A stretch of DNA of 64,000 nt, taken from positions 1 to 64,000 of the forward strand of contig JAFEAR010000039.1 in assembly GCA_018266335.1 (NCBI GenBank), given 5' to 3'. Position numbers and translations under genes: made by a program. Shown here in pieces: positions 9,199-18,438 of the stretch. The notes beneath the pieces are model-generated. The model worked only from the letters and a program-made list of their open reading frames with translations. It did not search any database and was not told the origin of the DNA. Source of the stretch: Bdellovibrionales bacterium. Its GTDB lineage: Bacteria; Bdellovibrionota; UBA2428. Position 1 is the first letter of the stretch. Every line of letters begins with the position of its first letter.

Positions 9199-10031
9199 CC
9201 AGAAAGTTCATTCAGCGCGGATGTCTCGCCCTCTTCTGGACACTCTCCGGCTGCAGCACTCTGCTCTACTACCCCACGCAGGTGAAGCACGCCGACCCAG
9301 TTAAAGCGATCGGCTACAAACCCGACGAAATCGAATTCTCCAGTGAAGACGGCACGCACCTAACCGGTTGGTATTTTCACACTCATCAGCCTAAGCCTCG
9401 CGGACTCGTGGTGCACTTTCACGGCAATGCAGAGAACATGACCTCGCACTTTCTGGGACTAGCTTGGATGCTGGACGAGGGCTTTGATTATTTTATTTTC
9501 GACTATCGAGGCTATGGCCAATCCGCAGGCAACCCGTCCCCCGAGGGGACAGTGCTCGACGGCAAAGCCGCCCTTCGCTGGGCCAGCCAGAAGGGATTGC
9601 CCCTCATCGTCTACGGCCAAAGCATTGGGGGCGCTATCGCCATGCGCAGCTACTGGGAAGTGCGAAAAGAAATTCCGGCCAAGCTCGTGGTGGCCGAGGG
9701 AACATTTGCTTCGTATCAATCCGTCGGTCGCACCACGCTGGCTAAAAGCTGGGTCACGTGGCTCTTCCAGCCCTTTGCCTATTTACTGCTGAGCGACCGA
9801 TGGGCTCCGGGTGACCGCATTGCGGAATTTACACCCACGCCCTTGCTAATTATTCACGGGGGCCAAGATGAAGTCGTGCGCCCGAGCCACGGCCAGGACG
9901 TGTACGATCGCGCCCGGGAACCCAAAGCCATTTGGTTGGTACCCGAAGCTGGCCATATCAACGCGCTTCACATCAATAAGGGCGCCTACCGGGCTGAATT
10001 GCTGGCTCGACTAAAACAATACGGATTTTAG
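9186..10031 (+). CDS. Lipoprotein-type alpha/beta hydrolase (BEM46/ABHD13-like)
   Basis: A 281-residue protein starting with GTG 9186, eight bases after GGAGG. It has a signal with a lipobox-like LSGC (C23) followed by a serine, so it is probably an exported lipoprotein. The fold markers are the oxyanion segment VVHFHGNAENM (75-85), the nucleophile elbow YGQSIGGA (S146), an acid in IIHGGQDEVV and the catalytic histidine in EAGHINALH. This is the BEM46/YfhR-like serine hydrolase group; the substrate is unknown. It overlaps the DUF4105 gene, suggesting a shared transcript, and its stop codon overlaps that of the convergent LysR gene. Confidence 0.85.
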   Translation: MVFLTRKFIQRGCLALFWTLSGCSTLLYYPTQVKHADPVKAIGYKPDEIEFSSEDGTHLTGWYFHTHQPKPRGLVVHFHGNAENMTSHFLGLAWMLDEGFDYFIFDYRGYGQSAGNPSPEGTVLDGKAALRWASQKGLPLIVYGQSIGGAIAMRSYWEVRKEIPAKLVVAEGTFASYQSVGRTTLAKSWVTWLFQPFAYLLLSDRWAPGDRIAEFTPTPLLIIHGGQDEVVRPSHGQDVYDRAREPKAIWLVPEAGHINALHINKGAYRAELLARLKQYGF

Positions 10032-10966
10032 ACTGCAGCGGTTTTTACCAACCAGTCTTTAAATCCCTGGTGAATCGAGTTCAGCGAACCATCGCGCCAC
10101 GAAACATAGAGCCGATTTTTGAGCGCCGGATATTTTTTGGATTCCAAACTCACCAAATCGCCCGATTGCAGCTCAGCTTCGCAGGTGTGCAAGGGCGCCA
10201 CACAAAGGCCTAACCCGGCCATCAGCAATTCCTTAATTACGGGATAGGAATTGGTCTGGTGGCGATACTTGAAGCGCCGATCCACATTGATGCCCACGCT
10301 CTCCAACCAGCGGAGAGTCCAGGGATCTTGGTGCCCAGGTTCCCCGTAGCCAATCCAAGAAACTTGCTCCCAAGGACGAAAACCTTCCTTGGGGTTGGCC
10401 AAGGCATCGGCCAAGGTTTTGATTACCTTTTTACGCCCCACAGGAAGCAGGCGTTCATCCATGAGCACCTGCGAAATCACTCGCGCATGCTCAAGCTTGT
10501 TGGTGGTGATAGCGACCGAAACTTCACCCCGGAGCAGTTTTTGCTCAAGCAAATCGGACTCGCCCAGGAAGAGCGACAAGCGCAAGTCCTGCCGCGAAAT
10601 GGAAAATTCGTGAAAGCGTTTGGAAAGCCAAAATTCGCCGACCCCTTCGACGGCGCCAATGGCGAGTTCCGGCTTCGCTGCGTTTTCGGACTCTTTAGCA
10701 TCGAGAATAATTGATTCGAGTTTTTCGAGATGGGGCAGAAGCTTTTCCAACAACGCTTGGCCTCGAGGAGTGAGCACGTTGCGACGGCCCTTGCGCTCAA
10801 AAAGCGGAAAACGCAAATGATCTTCGAGACTGTGAATTTGCAACGAAACCGCCGGTTGAGTGAGACCCAGGGCGCCGGCCGCTTCCGCAATCGATCCCAT
10901 CGAGGCCACGTACCCAAAAACTCGCAGGCCCTGAAGACTATATTGCGAAAGTTCCTGCAAAAACAT
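10028..10966 (-). CDS. LysR-family transcriptional regulator
   Basis: A 312-residue protein with an N-terminal winged helix-turn-helix (about residues 12-70; AEAAGALGLTQPAVSLQIH is the recognition region) and a C-terminal two-lobed inducer-binding domain. It starts six bases after purA ends, with GGAAGG ten bases before the ATG, so it is likely co-transcribed with purA rather than diverging from its target, which is unusual for LysR regulators. The target genes and effector cannot be told from the context. Confidence 0.9.
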   Translation of the reverse strand: MFLQELSQYSLQGLRVFGYVASMGSIAEAAGALGLTQPAVSLQIHSLEDHLRFPLFERKGRRNVLTPRGQALLEKLLPHLEKLESIILDAKESENAAKPELAIGAVEGVGEFWLSKRFHEFSISRQDLRLSLFLGESDLLEQKLLRGEVSVAITTNKLEHARVISQVLMDERLLPVGRKKVIKTLADALANPKEGFRPWEQVSWIGYGEPGHQDPWTLRWLESVGINVDRRFKYRHQTNSYPVIKELLMAGLGLCVAPLHTCEAELQSGDLVSLESKKYPALKNRLYVSWRDGSLNSIHQGFKDWLVKTAAV

Positions 10967-10971
10967 GCGGA

Positions 10972-12192
10972 TTAATCCTTCCAGAAATCCGGACGGTCAT
11001 GCCGCCACACTAAATCGGCGCGATCGGTGCCCGTTCCCACGGCCACAACGGGAACGCCCACTTGTTGTTCAATGAAGCGTGCGAAGGTTTCGAAATTCGC
11101 GTGCAGTTTGGTTTTTCCGGAATCGGCATACATCGAATCCCATCCCGAAAACGGATGCAGTTTGCCCTGGGCCAGGGCTTGTACCGTAGGCTCACCGGCC
11201 AGCACGTCGGCCTTGGTGAGCACGATGTACGTGCAATCGGTTAATTGCACGGCTTGCCGCAGCTCATCTAAATTTAGCCATCCGCAGCGACGGGGGCGAC
11301 CCGTGGTGGCACCGAATTCGTGCCCATTTTTGCGGATGCGATCACCCGTGGCGTCGTTAAGTTCGGTAGGCAAAATACCTTCGCCTACGCGCGTAACGTA
11401 AGCCTTCGCGATGCCAATCACCGCTCCCATTTTGGAGAGCGGAAAAGGAGCGCCCGACACCGCATGACCCGCCAGCGTATTGGAGGAAGTAACAAAGGGA
11501 TAAACTCCGTGGTCCGAATCCAGCAAAATACCCTGCGCACCCTCAAGCACGCAGCGTTTAGATTTAGCTACGGAGTAAAAGGGCGTAGGTTCCGTTGCAA
11601 TGTAGGGCTTCATCCAGCCGGCCGCCGTTTCGAGCGCCGCCAGGTTATCATTCAGTGAACTTTCCGGAACGCCGGCGTCGCGCAGCAAGGCATTGTAGGT
11701 TTTGCACAGCACGCGCATTTTATCGGCCGCAACCCCGGTCAGAAGATCTCCCACGCGAATGCCCAGTCGATCCATCTTGGTCACATAAGTGGGGCCAATC
11801 CCCCGTTTGGTGGTGCCGATCTTCTGCTGCGTGGCTTCGCGCGCGCCATCGAGCGCCAAGTGAATGGGCAGAGTCAAATGCGCCCGATAGTCTATCTGTA
11901 GTCGATCGGGCTTAAGCTCGCCTGCGGCTTGTTTGATTTCGTCGAGCTCCTTGCGCAGCGCCACGGGTTCCACGACGCAGCCGGCCCCGATGTAGTTTTT
12001 AGCCTGGGGGTAAAGAACCCCGGAGGGAACGGAGTGGGTAACGATTTTCTTACCGTTCAACCAGATGGTGTGCCCGGCATTGCTCCCGCCGTTGAAGCGA
12101 ATAACCCAGTCCGTTTGCTGGGCGAGGATATCGGTAATTTTACCTTTGCCCTCATCTCCGTATTGCAATCCTACGACGATCGGATGTCTCAT
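10972..12192 (-). CDS. purA: Adenylosuccinate synthetase
   Basis: PurA couples GTP hydrolysis to formation of adenylosuccinate from IMP and aspartate, the first committed step to AMP. The 406-residue protein starts with the GTP/IMP site VVGLQYGDEGKGK and has RFNGGSNAGHT, GTTKRGIGPTY and LEGAQGILLDSDHG, all family signatures. It is slightly shorter than the common 425-430 residues. It follows fliA by 39 bases in the same direction, so flagellar read-through may contribute to its expression. Confidence 0.96.
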   Translation of the reverse strand: MRHPIVVGLQYGDEGKGKITDILAQQTDWVIRFNGGSNAGHTIWLNGKKIVTHSVPSGVLYPQAKNYIGAGCVVEPVALRKELDEIKQAAGELKPDRLQIDYRAHLTLPIHLALDGAREATQQKIGTTKRGIGPTYVTKMDRLGIRVGDLLTGVAADKMRVLCKTYNALLRDAGVPESSLNDNLAALETAAGWMKPYIATEPTPFYSVAKSKRCVLEGAQGILLDSDHGVYPFVTSSNTLAGHAVSGAPFPLSKMGAVIGIAKAYVTRVGEGILPTELNDATGDRIRKNGHEFGATTGRPRRCGWLNLDELRQAVQLTDCTYIVLTKADVLAGEPTVQALAQGKLHPFSGWDSMYADSGKTKLHANFETFARFIEQQVGVPVVAVGTGTDRADLVWRHDRPDFWKD

Positions 12193-12210
12193 GATGCCGA
12201 CAAACTAACC

Positions 12211-12228
12211 GATTCCCCTAGGAGAATC
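12211..12228. repeat. 18-bp near-perfect palindrome upstream of purA
   Basis: GATTCCCCTAGGAGAATC pairs with its own complement at all but one position pair, centred on CTAG, in the 39-base gap between fliA and purA. Without a loop it looks more like a dyad binding site than an RNA hairpin. No regulator is assigned. Confidence 0.35.
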
Positions 12229-12231
12229 CAT

Positions 12232-13005
12232 TCAGAACTCGGCAATCTCGCCGAGATGTTCCTTCAGTTTGGCGCGCAGTCTCAAAACGGCTTGCGTGTG
12301 AAGTTGCGAGACTCGGCTCTCGGTTACTTCCAGAACCTCACCAATTTCTTTAAGGTTGAGGTCCTCATAGTAGTACAGCGACAGAACCATCCGTTGCTTT
12401 TCCGGCAAATCTTGAATGGCCTTAGCGAGGTGGTCCTTCAACTGGGAATTAGAGATTTGGAACAGCGGGTTCGTGGCCTTGCCCGCCTCCAAAATACCCA
12501 GCAGGCTCTTTTTGTCGCCATTCGCAAAGGTCCCCACTTCATCGAGCGAGAGCAAAGAAATCGATTTGCATTGCTGCAACGCCGACTGGAACTCTTCGAG
12601 CGACAGTCCCAGCTCCTTAGCGGCCTCTTCCTCGGACGGAGTACGGCCCAGCTGCTGTTCCAAACGATGAAAAGCTCGTTCGATATTTTTAGCCTTTTCC
12701 CGCATGGAACGCGGAATCCAATCCTGCGCCCGGAGTTCGTCGAGAATCGCACCCCGAATACGAAATTCGGCGTAGGTCTTGAACTTGTTATCGCGCGCCG
12801 GATCGTACTTATCGATGGCGTCCATCAATCCGATCACTCCGGCACTAAGCAAATCATCGAGTTCGATATTGGCCGGCAAACGCAGCGCAATTTTTTGCGC
12901 GATGAATTTTACCAACGGCGAATACTCACGAATAATTTTTCGCTTTTGCGCACCCGAAACTTTTTTCTGGTTGGCCTTATATTGTTTGAGCGATGCTTCC
13001 GACAT
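12232..13005 (-). CDS. fliA: Flagellar sigma factor FliA (sigma-28)
   Basis: A 257-residue sigma-70-family factor of the FliA/WhiG group. Region 2 is visible as YSPLVKFIAQKIA through LLSAGVIGLMDAIDKYDP and FKTYAEFRIRGAILDELR (FliA signature), then region 3, and region 4 as LPEKQRMVLSLYYYEDLNLKEIGEVLEV with the helix-turn-helix TESRVSQLHTQA. The start at ATG 13005 follows GGGAGG by eight bases and lies two bases after the flhG stop; a longer frame to 13053 would overlap flhG. FliA should transcribe late flagellar genes (filament, stator, chemotaxis), none of which are in this window. Confidence 0.95.
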   Translation of the reverse strand: MSEASLKQYKANQKKVSGAQKRKIIREYSPLVKFIAQKIALRLPANIELDDLLSAGVIGLMDAIDKYDPARDNKFKTYAEFRIRGAILDELRAQDWIPRSMREKAKNIERAFHRLEQQLGRTPSEEEAAKELGLSLEEFQSALQQCKSISLLSLDEVGTFANGDKKSLLGILEAGKATNPLFQISNSQLKDHLAKAIQDLPEKQRMVLSLYYYEDLNLKEIGEVLEVTESRVSQLHTQAVLRLRAKLKEHLGEIAEF

Positions 13006-13007
13006 TG

Positions 13008-13868
13008 TCACTGGCCTCCCACGGCGCTTCTCGGCGCAAGGCCAGTATTCCACGTTTTCCTTGCGGACGACGCAGCCGTGGCAGCCAGTAGTTTGTCGCC
13101 CAGACGCTCAATGCCGAGCGCGAAAGGCGCAAAGGGCTCCTGCAGCATGACGGGTTTTTGGCATTTCACGGCGCGATGCACGGCCGAATCTTCTGGCAGC
13201 GCACCCAAATAATCGAGCGACACGTTAAGAAATTCGTCGGACACTTCCGTCACCCGGCGGTAAGAATCTAAACCTTCCTGACCGGAGCGGGTGCGATTGA
13301 TCACCAGCTTAAAACGTTTTTCCTTGCGCTCCGTAGCGAGCACCTTGATGAGGGCGTAGGCATCCGCCAGTGCCGTGGGCTCGGGATGCGCCACGATCAC
13401 GATGTCGTGTGCCGAAGCGTTGAAATCCAGCACGTGACTGCCCAGCCCCGGCGCCGTGTCGTAGACCACAATGTCGTAGCCGTCCATAGCGGCGAAGAGT
13501 CCGTCGAAGAGTGCTCGCTGCGAAAATGGATCGAGCTCGACTAATTTGCGCATGCCCGAAGAACTCGGAAGCAAGTCAAAGCCTCCGGCCGTGCGCACGA
13601 AGACATCGGACCATTGGCTGGAACCAAAGAGAACGTCGTCCATGGTCTTCTCCACGCGACAGCCCATGATCAAATTGGCATTTGCCAATCCCAAATCGGC
13701 ATCCACCAGCAAGGTATTGAGTCCCCGCTTAGCCATCAGAATCGCGAGATTCACGGCGATATTGGTTTTGCCCACCCCGCCCTTACCACTCGTAACACTA
13801 ATAATGCGCGGACCGCCACCGGTAGTGCTTCCGTGCGCCATGGTTCTGAGTCGATCTGCCTGGTCCAT
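13008..13868 (-). CDS. flhG: Flagellar number regulator FlhG (MinD-like ATPase)
   Basis: A 286-residue ParA/MinD-type ATPase. The deviant Walker A SGKGGVGKT is at residues 27-35, LLVDADLGLANANL is the Walker A-prime region, and VVYDTAPGLG is Walker B. FlhG (FleN/YlxH) restricts flagellar number and placement by activating the GTPase of FlhF, encoded just upstream. The order flhF-flhG-fliA is the standard one in polar flagellates. GGGGG sits about eight bases before the ATG. Confidence 0.94.
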   Translation of the reverse strand: MDQADRLRTMAHGSTTGGGPRIISVTSGKGGVGKTNIAVNLAILMAKRGLNTLLVDADLGLANANLIMGCRVEKTMDDVLFGSSQWSDVFVRTAGGFDLLPSSSGMRKLVELDPFSQRALFDGLFAAMDGYDIVVYDTAPGLGSHVLDFNASAHDIVIVAHPEPTALADAYALIKVLATERKEKRFKLVINRTRSGQEGLDSYRRVTEVSDEFLNVSLDYLGALPEDSAVHRAVKCQKPVMLQEPFAPFALGIERLGDKLLAATAASSARKTWNTGLAPRSAVGGQ

Positions 13869-13872
13869 TTTT

Positions 13873-15258
13873 TCATCCCCCCGCGATGTTCAGTAGAAGG
13901 TCTGCCACTCGTTCGCGCGTTGCGACTTCGATATCTTCCGGTACCCGTTGTCCCATCGTGAAGTACGACAGGGGCAAATGGCTCCGGTTGCAGACGTTGA
14001 AAATGTTTCCGTACATGGACGTTTCATCGAGCTTCGTAACCACCAGATACGCGGGGTCGAAGAGCGCAAAACGGCGCGTGATTTCTTTGAGGTCGCTGTC
14101 CCGGGTCATGGCGGCCACGCACAGATGAATTTCTGAACGTACACCCGAAAGAGTTTCGTGCATTTCGCTCAAACGCTTCTCGTCCTTAGGCCCGTAGCCA
14201 GCGGTGTCAACGAGCACGACTTCGTCTGGACCAAGCTGAGCATTCACGTGCGCCAGACTCTCCGCGGTGGGACAAACCTCCAGAGGAACCTTGAGAATAT
14301 TCGCGTAGGTCTGTAGTTGCTCCACTGCCGCAATTTTGAAGGTATCGGTAGTAGCCAAAGTGACTGGCCGCTTTTGATTGATAACAATTTCGGCGGCAAT
14401 TTTAGCGATAGTCGTAGTTTTGCCCACGCCCGTTGGACCAATAAATGTAATCACTCGCGGGGTACCGGGATTACGCAAACGTTCGCCTAGCGGACGCGCT
14501 ACCCGGAGGCGCGACATCAAAATGCGCGCAAACCGCATACGCAAATGATCTTCGCGCGTGATGTGCTCGCGCAACATAACCATTTTAAGTTCATCGCCCA
14601 GCTCGCGAATGAGCTCGGGTTCCACGCCCGCCTCAATCACCTGCGCAAGAATCGTTTGCAACAGGCCGGGCACTCCTCCCGTTGCCGAGGAAACCGCCGC
14701 GCCAGCCTTAATGGCCGGGGCCGCGGCCGCGGCGGCCGGAATGGACATGGAATATTTATCGGTCAAGGAGCTGGCTGCGGAACTCAGCTGCGCCCGATCG
14801 GCCGAGCGCTGAGTGGCCTGTTCCGCCGGACTTTCGTCGTCGGTGATGTCAATGTAGCGGCGCTGCGTGACGGGGCCTTGGCGGACTGCCGGAGTTCCGG
14901 CGCTAGCTCGCGCCGAAGTTTTGTCAGTCGCCGGAGCGCGCGACGTCATACTGGCGGCCTGGATTTCCTTGCGAAGACGATTACCCGAAAGAATATCGTA
15001 GGCCTGTACAACTTTCTGGGCCGGCCGGTTATCTAGGCGACCCCGCAGGTCCGGAGAAAGGCGAGACTCCGCCAATTTTTTCCGCTCGAGAGCCTCGGGA
15101 GCTACCGTGGCCGTAACCTCCACCGAACTACGATTAAGGAGCCCCAGCGAAGACTTTTTGTTCTTCGTGGCTAAGATAATCGCCTCGGGACCCAACTCCC
15201 GCTTAATGACCTGCAGCGCTTCCGCTAAGGTCGGGGCCTCGAATTTTTTCAACTCCAT
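13873..15258 (-). CDS. flhF: Signal-recognition-type GTPase FlhF
   Basis: FlhF is the SRP-family GTPase that marks the site of polar flagellum assembly. The 461-residue protein has the short basic N-terminal domain (KKFEAPTLAEALQVIKREL), a long low-complexity linker rich in Ala, Ser and Arg, an N domain, and a C-terminal G domain with GPTGVGKTTTIAK (about 274-286), the conserved LATTDTFKIAAVEQLQTYA, DTAGYG and TKLDE. The ATG at 15258 is preferred over the in-frame GTG at 15267 because GAAGGG then lies at a normal distance. It ends four bases before flhG starts. Confidence 0.94.
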   Translation of the reverse strand: MELKKFEAPTLAEALQVIKRELGPEAIILATKNKKSSLGLLNRSSVEVTATVAPEALERKKLAESRLSPDLRGRLDNRPAQKVVQAYDILSGNRLRKEIQAASMTSRAPATDKTSARASAGTPAVRQGPVTQRRYIDITDDESPAEQATQRSADRAQLSSAASSLTDKYSMSIPAAAAAAPAIKAGAAVSSATGGVPGLLQTILAQVIEAGVEPELIRELGDELKMVMLREHITREDHLRMRFARILMSRLRVARPLGERLRNPGTPRVITFIGPTGVGKTTTIAKIAAEIVINQKRPVTLATTDTFKIAAVEQLQTYANILKVPLEVCPTAESLAHVNAQLGPDEVVLVDTAGYGPKDEKRLSEMHETLSGVRSEIHLCVAAMTRDSDLKEITRRFALFDPAYLVVTKLDETSMYGNIFNVCNRSHLPLSYFTMGQRVPEDIEVATRERVADLLLNIAGG

Positions 15259-15280
15259 TGCATCCACCCTTCGTTACCAA

Positions 15281-17365
15281 TCACACTTCAATGTTGCCGA
15301 CGGCCCGCACCCGCAGTTGCGGATGGATCTCGTTATGGGACAACACTGTTACTTGGGGCAAGAATCGGTCCAACAGCTTCTTGACGTGATGACGGATCAT
15401 TGGCGTCACCAGAATGACGGGAGGAACGCCCTCGGCCGACAGTTTTTCCACCACCCGGTTCACGGCCGGAATGAGTTGTTTAACGAGAGAAGGTTCGACA
15501 ATGAACTGCGTCGCTCCCGGTTTTTCACCCGGCTGCACCGCCGAAATTAGCTGTTCCTCGATATTGCGGGCGAAGGTAACCAGCGGAAGTTCTCCCTTCT
15601 CGTCGAGCAAGCGGCGGGTGATTGTGCGTCCCAGCGCCACGCGACACTGTTCAACCAAATGATCATGCTCCTTGCTCGTCAGGGCGGCGTCCGCCAAAGC
15701 CTCGAAAATAGTTACCAGATCGCGAATCGGAACTTGCTCACGCAGCAAGCTCTGCAGTACGCGAACCACAGCTCCCAGGGAGAGCTCCTTGGGAATAAGC
15801 TCGTCGATGACCTTCGGATGCGACTTGTGCACAAAATCCACCAGCACCTGAACTTCCTGGCGACCAATGAGTTCGTGAGCATGCTTGCGCACAATTTCCG
15901 TGATGTGCGTGGCGATAACCGTCGAAATATCCACCACCGTGTAACCCGAGAGCTGAGCCAGTTCCTTGTTGTTCTCGTGAATCCAAACGGCATCCAGGCC
16001 GAAAACCGGTTCCTTTGTAGGAATGCCGTCGATAACTTCGGACACGCCGCCGGGATCCATGGCCAGGAAGTGATCGACCATCAAATCGCCACGTGCAACT
16101 TCTACCCCGCGCACCAAAAGAACATATTCTCCCGGCCGCAGCTGCAAATTGTCGCGAATATTCATCGGCGGAACAATGATGCCGAGGTCTTGAGCAAATT
16201 GTTTGCGCACGGCCTGAATACGATCGAGCAAATCGCCCTTCTGCACGCTGTCCACAATCGAAATGAGGCCATAACCCACTTCCAGCTGCAGCGGCTCGAT
16301 GACCGAGGCCGTTTCCACCGTCTTCTCTTGACCTTCAATCGCCTTAGCGGAAGCCATAAGGTCTTCTTTTTCAGCCTCGTGCTGTTTGTAGGTTTTGAGC
16401 AAGTAACCGAAGCCTCCGCAAACGGCGCCCATCAGCCAGAAAGGCAGTAAGGTGCCCGGCAAAAAGAGCCCCATTCCAAAGAGTGCTCCGGCGATGATGA
16501 AGAAAACTTTTTCGTTGAAAAAGAGCTGTTTAGAAACTTCTTCGCTCAAACTTTCGCCCGAGGCCGCGCGGGTTACTACTAAGCCGGCCGCAGTAGAAAT
16601 GACGAGCGCGGGAACCTGCGAAACCAGACCATCACCCACCGTGAGCAAGGTGTAGTTCTTCGCGGCTACACTCACATCAAGACCACGTTGAAGCGTTCCG
16701 ATGATCAAACCACCCACAATGTTGACAATGGTAACCATGATGCCGGCGACCGCGTCGCCACGGACGAACTTCGAGGCACCGTCCATGGATCCATAGAAGT
16801 CGGCTTCAGCCTCGACGGTCGCGCGCCGTTTTTTTGCTTCGGATTCATTGATGAGACCCGCGCTCAAGTCCGCATCGATCGCCATTTGTTTACCGGGCAA
16901 GGCGTCCAAAGTGAAACGGGCCGCGACTTCCGAGATTCGGCCGGAACCTTTAGTGATTACGACGAAGTTAATGATCACCAGAATAACGAAGACAATAAAG
17001 CCGACAACGTAGTTACCGCCCATGACGAAGTCGCCAAAGCTTTTGATAATGTGCCCGGCCGCGCCCGTTCCCTTGTGACCATCCGACAAAATCAACCGGG
17101 TGGAGGCCACGTTCAAAGACAAGCGAAAGAGTGTCGTTACGAGGAGCACGGTGGGAAAGATCGAAAAATCCAACGGCTTACGAGTGTTCACCGCTAGGAG
17201 CAAGATGCCCAACGAAGTCATAATGGATATAACGTAGAAGATATCCAGCATGAACGGCGACAGAGGCATGATCATGAGGAGCAAAACGAAAATGATCGCA
17301 ATGCTGACGACAATGTCCGTGCTTGCGAAAAACTTGCGCAACCGCTGGGCTAGTTGATCATTCAT
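15281..17365 (-). CDS. flhA: Flagellar type III export gate protein FlhA
   Basis: A 694-residue protein of normal FlhA length with about eight N-terminal membrane segments (residues 18-325), the FHIPEP-family signature region (ARFTLDALPGKQMAID), and a large cytoplasmic domain that docks chaperone-substrate complexes. FlhA forms a nonameric ring inside the MS-ring and couples proton flow to export. It overlaps flhB by four bases and precedes flhF. Confidence 0.97.
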   Translation of the reverse strand: MNDQLAQRLRKFFASTDIVVSIAIIFVLLLMIMPLSPFMLDIFYVISIMTSLGILLLAVNTRKPLDFSIFPTVLLVTTLFRLSLNVASTRLILSDGHKGTGAAGHIIKSFGDFVMGGNYVVGFIVFVILVIINFVVITKGSGRISEVAARFTLDALPGKQMAIDADLSAGLINESEAKKRRATVEAEADFYGSMDGASKFVRGDAVAGIMVTIVNIVGGLIIGTLQRGLDVSVAAKNYTLLTVGDGLVSQVPALVISTAAGLVVTRAASGESLSEEVSKQLFFNEKVFFIIAGALFGMGLFLPGTLLPFWLMGAVCGGFGYLLKTYKQHEAEKEDLMASAKAIEGQEKTVETASVIEPLQLEVGYGLISIVDSVQKGDLLDRIQAVRKQFAQDLGIIVPPMNIRDNLQLRPGEYVLLVRGVEVARGDLMVDHFLAMDPGGVSEVIDGIPTKEPVFGLDAVWIHENNKELAQLSGYTVVDISTVIATHITEIVRKHAHELIGRQEVQVLVDFVHKSHPKVIDELIPKELSLGAVVRVLQSLLREQVPIRDLVTIFEALADAALTSKEHDHLVEQCRVALGRTITRRLLDEKGELPLVTFARNIEEQLISAVQPGEKPGATQFIVEPSLVKQLIPAVNRVVEKLSAEGVPPVILVTPMIRHHVKKLLDRFLPQVTVLSHNEIHPQLRVRAVGNIEV

Positions 17366-18438
17366 AACGTTTTACCTTTCAGGCGATAGACGTACGCCAG
17401 AACCTCGGCGACCGCGTTGTAGAGATCCCGAGAAATAAACTGACCAATTTTGAGGGCCTTATACATGGCCCGGGCGAGCGGAGGGTTTTCGACGCAAGGA
17501 ATACCGGCCTCGCGGGCAATTTTTTTGATTTGCTGGGCCATGTGATCGGTGCCCTTAGCTACAATCTTGGGCGCCAACATGGTTTCACGATCGTAAACCA
17601 ACGCAATCGCAAAGTGGGTCGGGTTCGTGATGACCACGTCGGCCTTGCGAACTTCATCGATCATACGACGCTGCGAATTCTTACGTTGCAGGCCCCGAAT
17701 ACGAGCGCGAATTTGCGGGTTACCTTCAACCTGTTTGCGTTCTTCGCGAATTTCTTCTTTGGTCATGCGAATACGGCGCTCGTAGCGAAAACGCTGAAAC
17801 CCGTAATCCACTGCCGCCATAATGAACATCGCCAAACCCGTTACGAGCAAGACGTTCATCAATCGGCGCCCAATCGACACGGCAAGGGCCGGCGCCTCCG
17901 CCCCAAAGAGCCCCCCCGAATCGCGGGTCCACTTCATAAGCAGCGGATAAACCACCGCCGCCACCACAATGAACTTCACCGTGGCCTTGCCCATTTCAAA
18001 CACGCCGTCCATGCTAAACATGCGACCAAGGCCACGTTGCGGATTGAGTTTATCCAAATCAATTTCGAGCGGCTTGGTGGTCCAAACGAAACCCGTCTGG
18101 GCCACGCTCGAAACAATAGCCGCCACAAATCCCGCAACGGCCACCGGGGCCACGATGACCACAAAGGCCTTCATAGCGAAGAGCGCAATGGACATCGCCG
18201 TGCCCGGGGTCCAGGTGGAGGTGCCCAAGTTCGGCAACTCCGCAAAGGATTCCTGAAACAATCCCCAGACTCCCCCCATGCTAAATCGTGTGGAGGCAAA
18301 GATGGCGCCGGTGGTGGCTAACAGCAGCACGGCCGCCACAACCTCGCGGCTCTGCATCACGTCGCCCTGCTTCTTAAGCTCATCTCGTCGATGTTGTGTT
18401 GGTTCTTCAGTTTTATCTTCGTAATTATCGTCAGCCAT
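17362..18438 (-). CDS. flhB: Flagellar export switch protein FlhB
   Basis: FlhB is the autocleaving substrate-specificity switch of the flagellar export apparatus. The 358-residue protein has the typical N terminus EDKTEEPTQHRRDELKKQG, four membrane segments (about 33-215), and the intact autocleavage site NPTH within VVITNPTHFAIALVYD near residue 270. The preserved NPTH implies a normal rod/hook-to-filament switch in concert with FliK. Overlaps join it to both fliR and flhA. Confidence 0.97.
   Translation of the reverse strand: MADDNYEDKTEEPTQHRRDELKKQGDVMQSREVVAAVLLLATTGAIFASTRFSMGGVWGLFQESFAELPNLGTSTWTPGTAMSIALFAMKAFVVIVAPVAVAGFVAAIVSSVAQTGFVWTTKPLEIDLDKLNPQRGLGRMFSMDGVFEMGKATVKFIVVAAVVYPLLMKWTRDSGGLFGAEAPALAVSIGRRLMNVLLVTGLAMFIMAAVDYGFQRFRYERRIRMTKEEIREERKQVEGNPQIRARIRGLQRKNSQRRMIDEVRKADVVITNPTHFAIALVYDRETMLAPKIVAKGTDHMAQQIKKIAREAGIPCVENPPLARAMYKALKIGQFISRDLYNAVAEVLAYVYRLKGKTL

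Noticed and set aside
11929..13212. A 427-codon plus-strand open frame across purA, fliA and flhG
   Set aside because: It is antisense to three clear genes and its translation has no family features; GC-rich third positions on the other strand keep it open.
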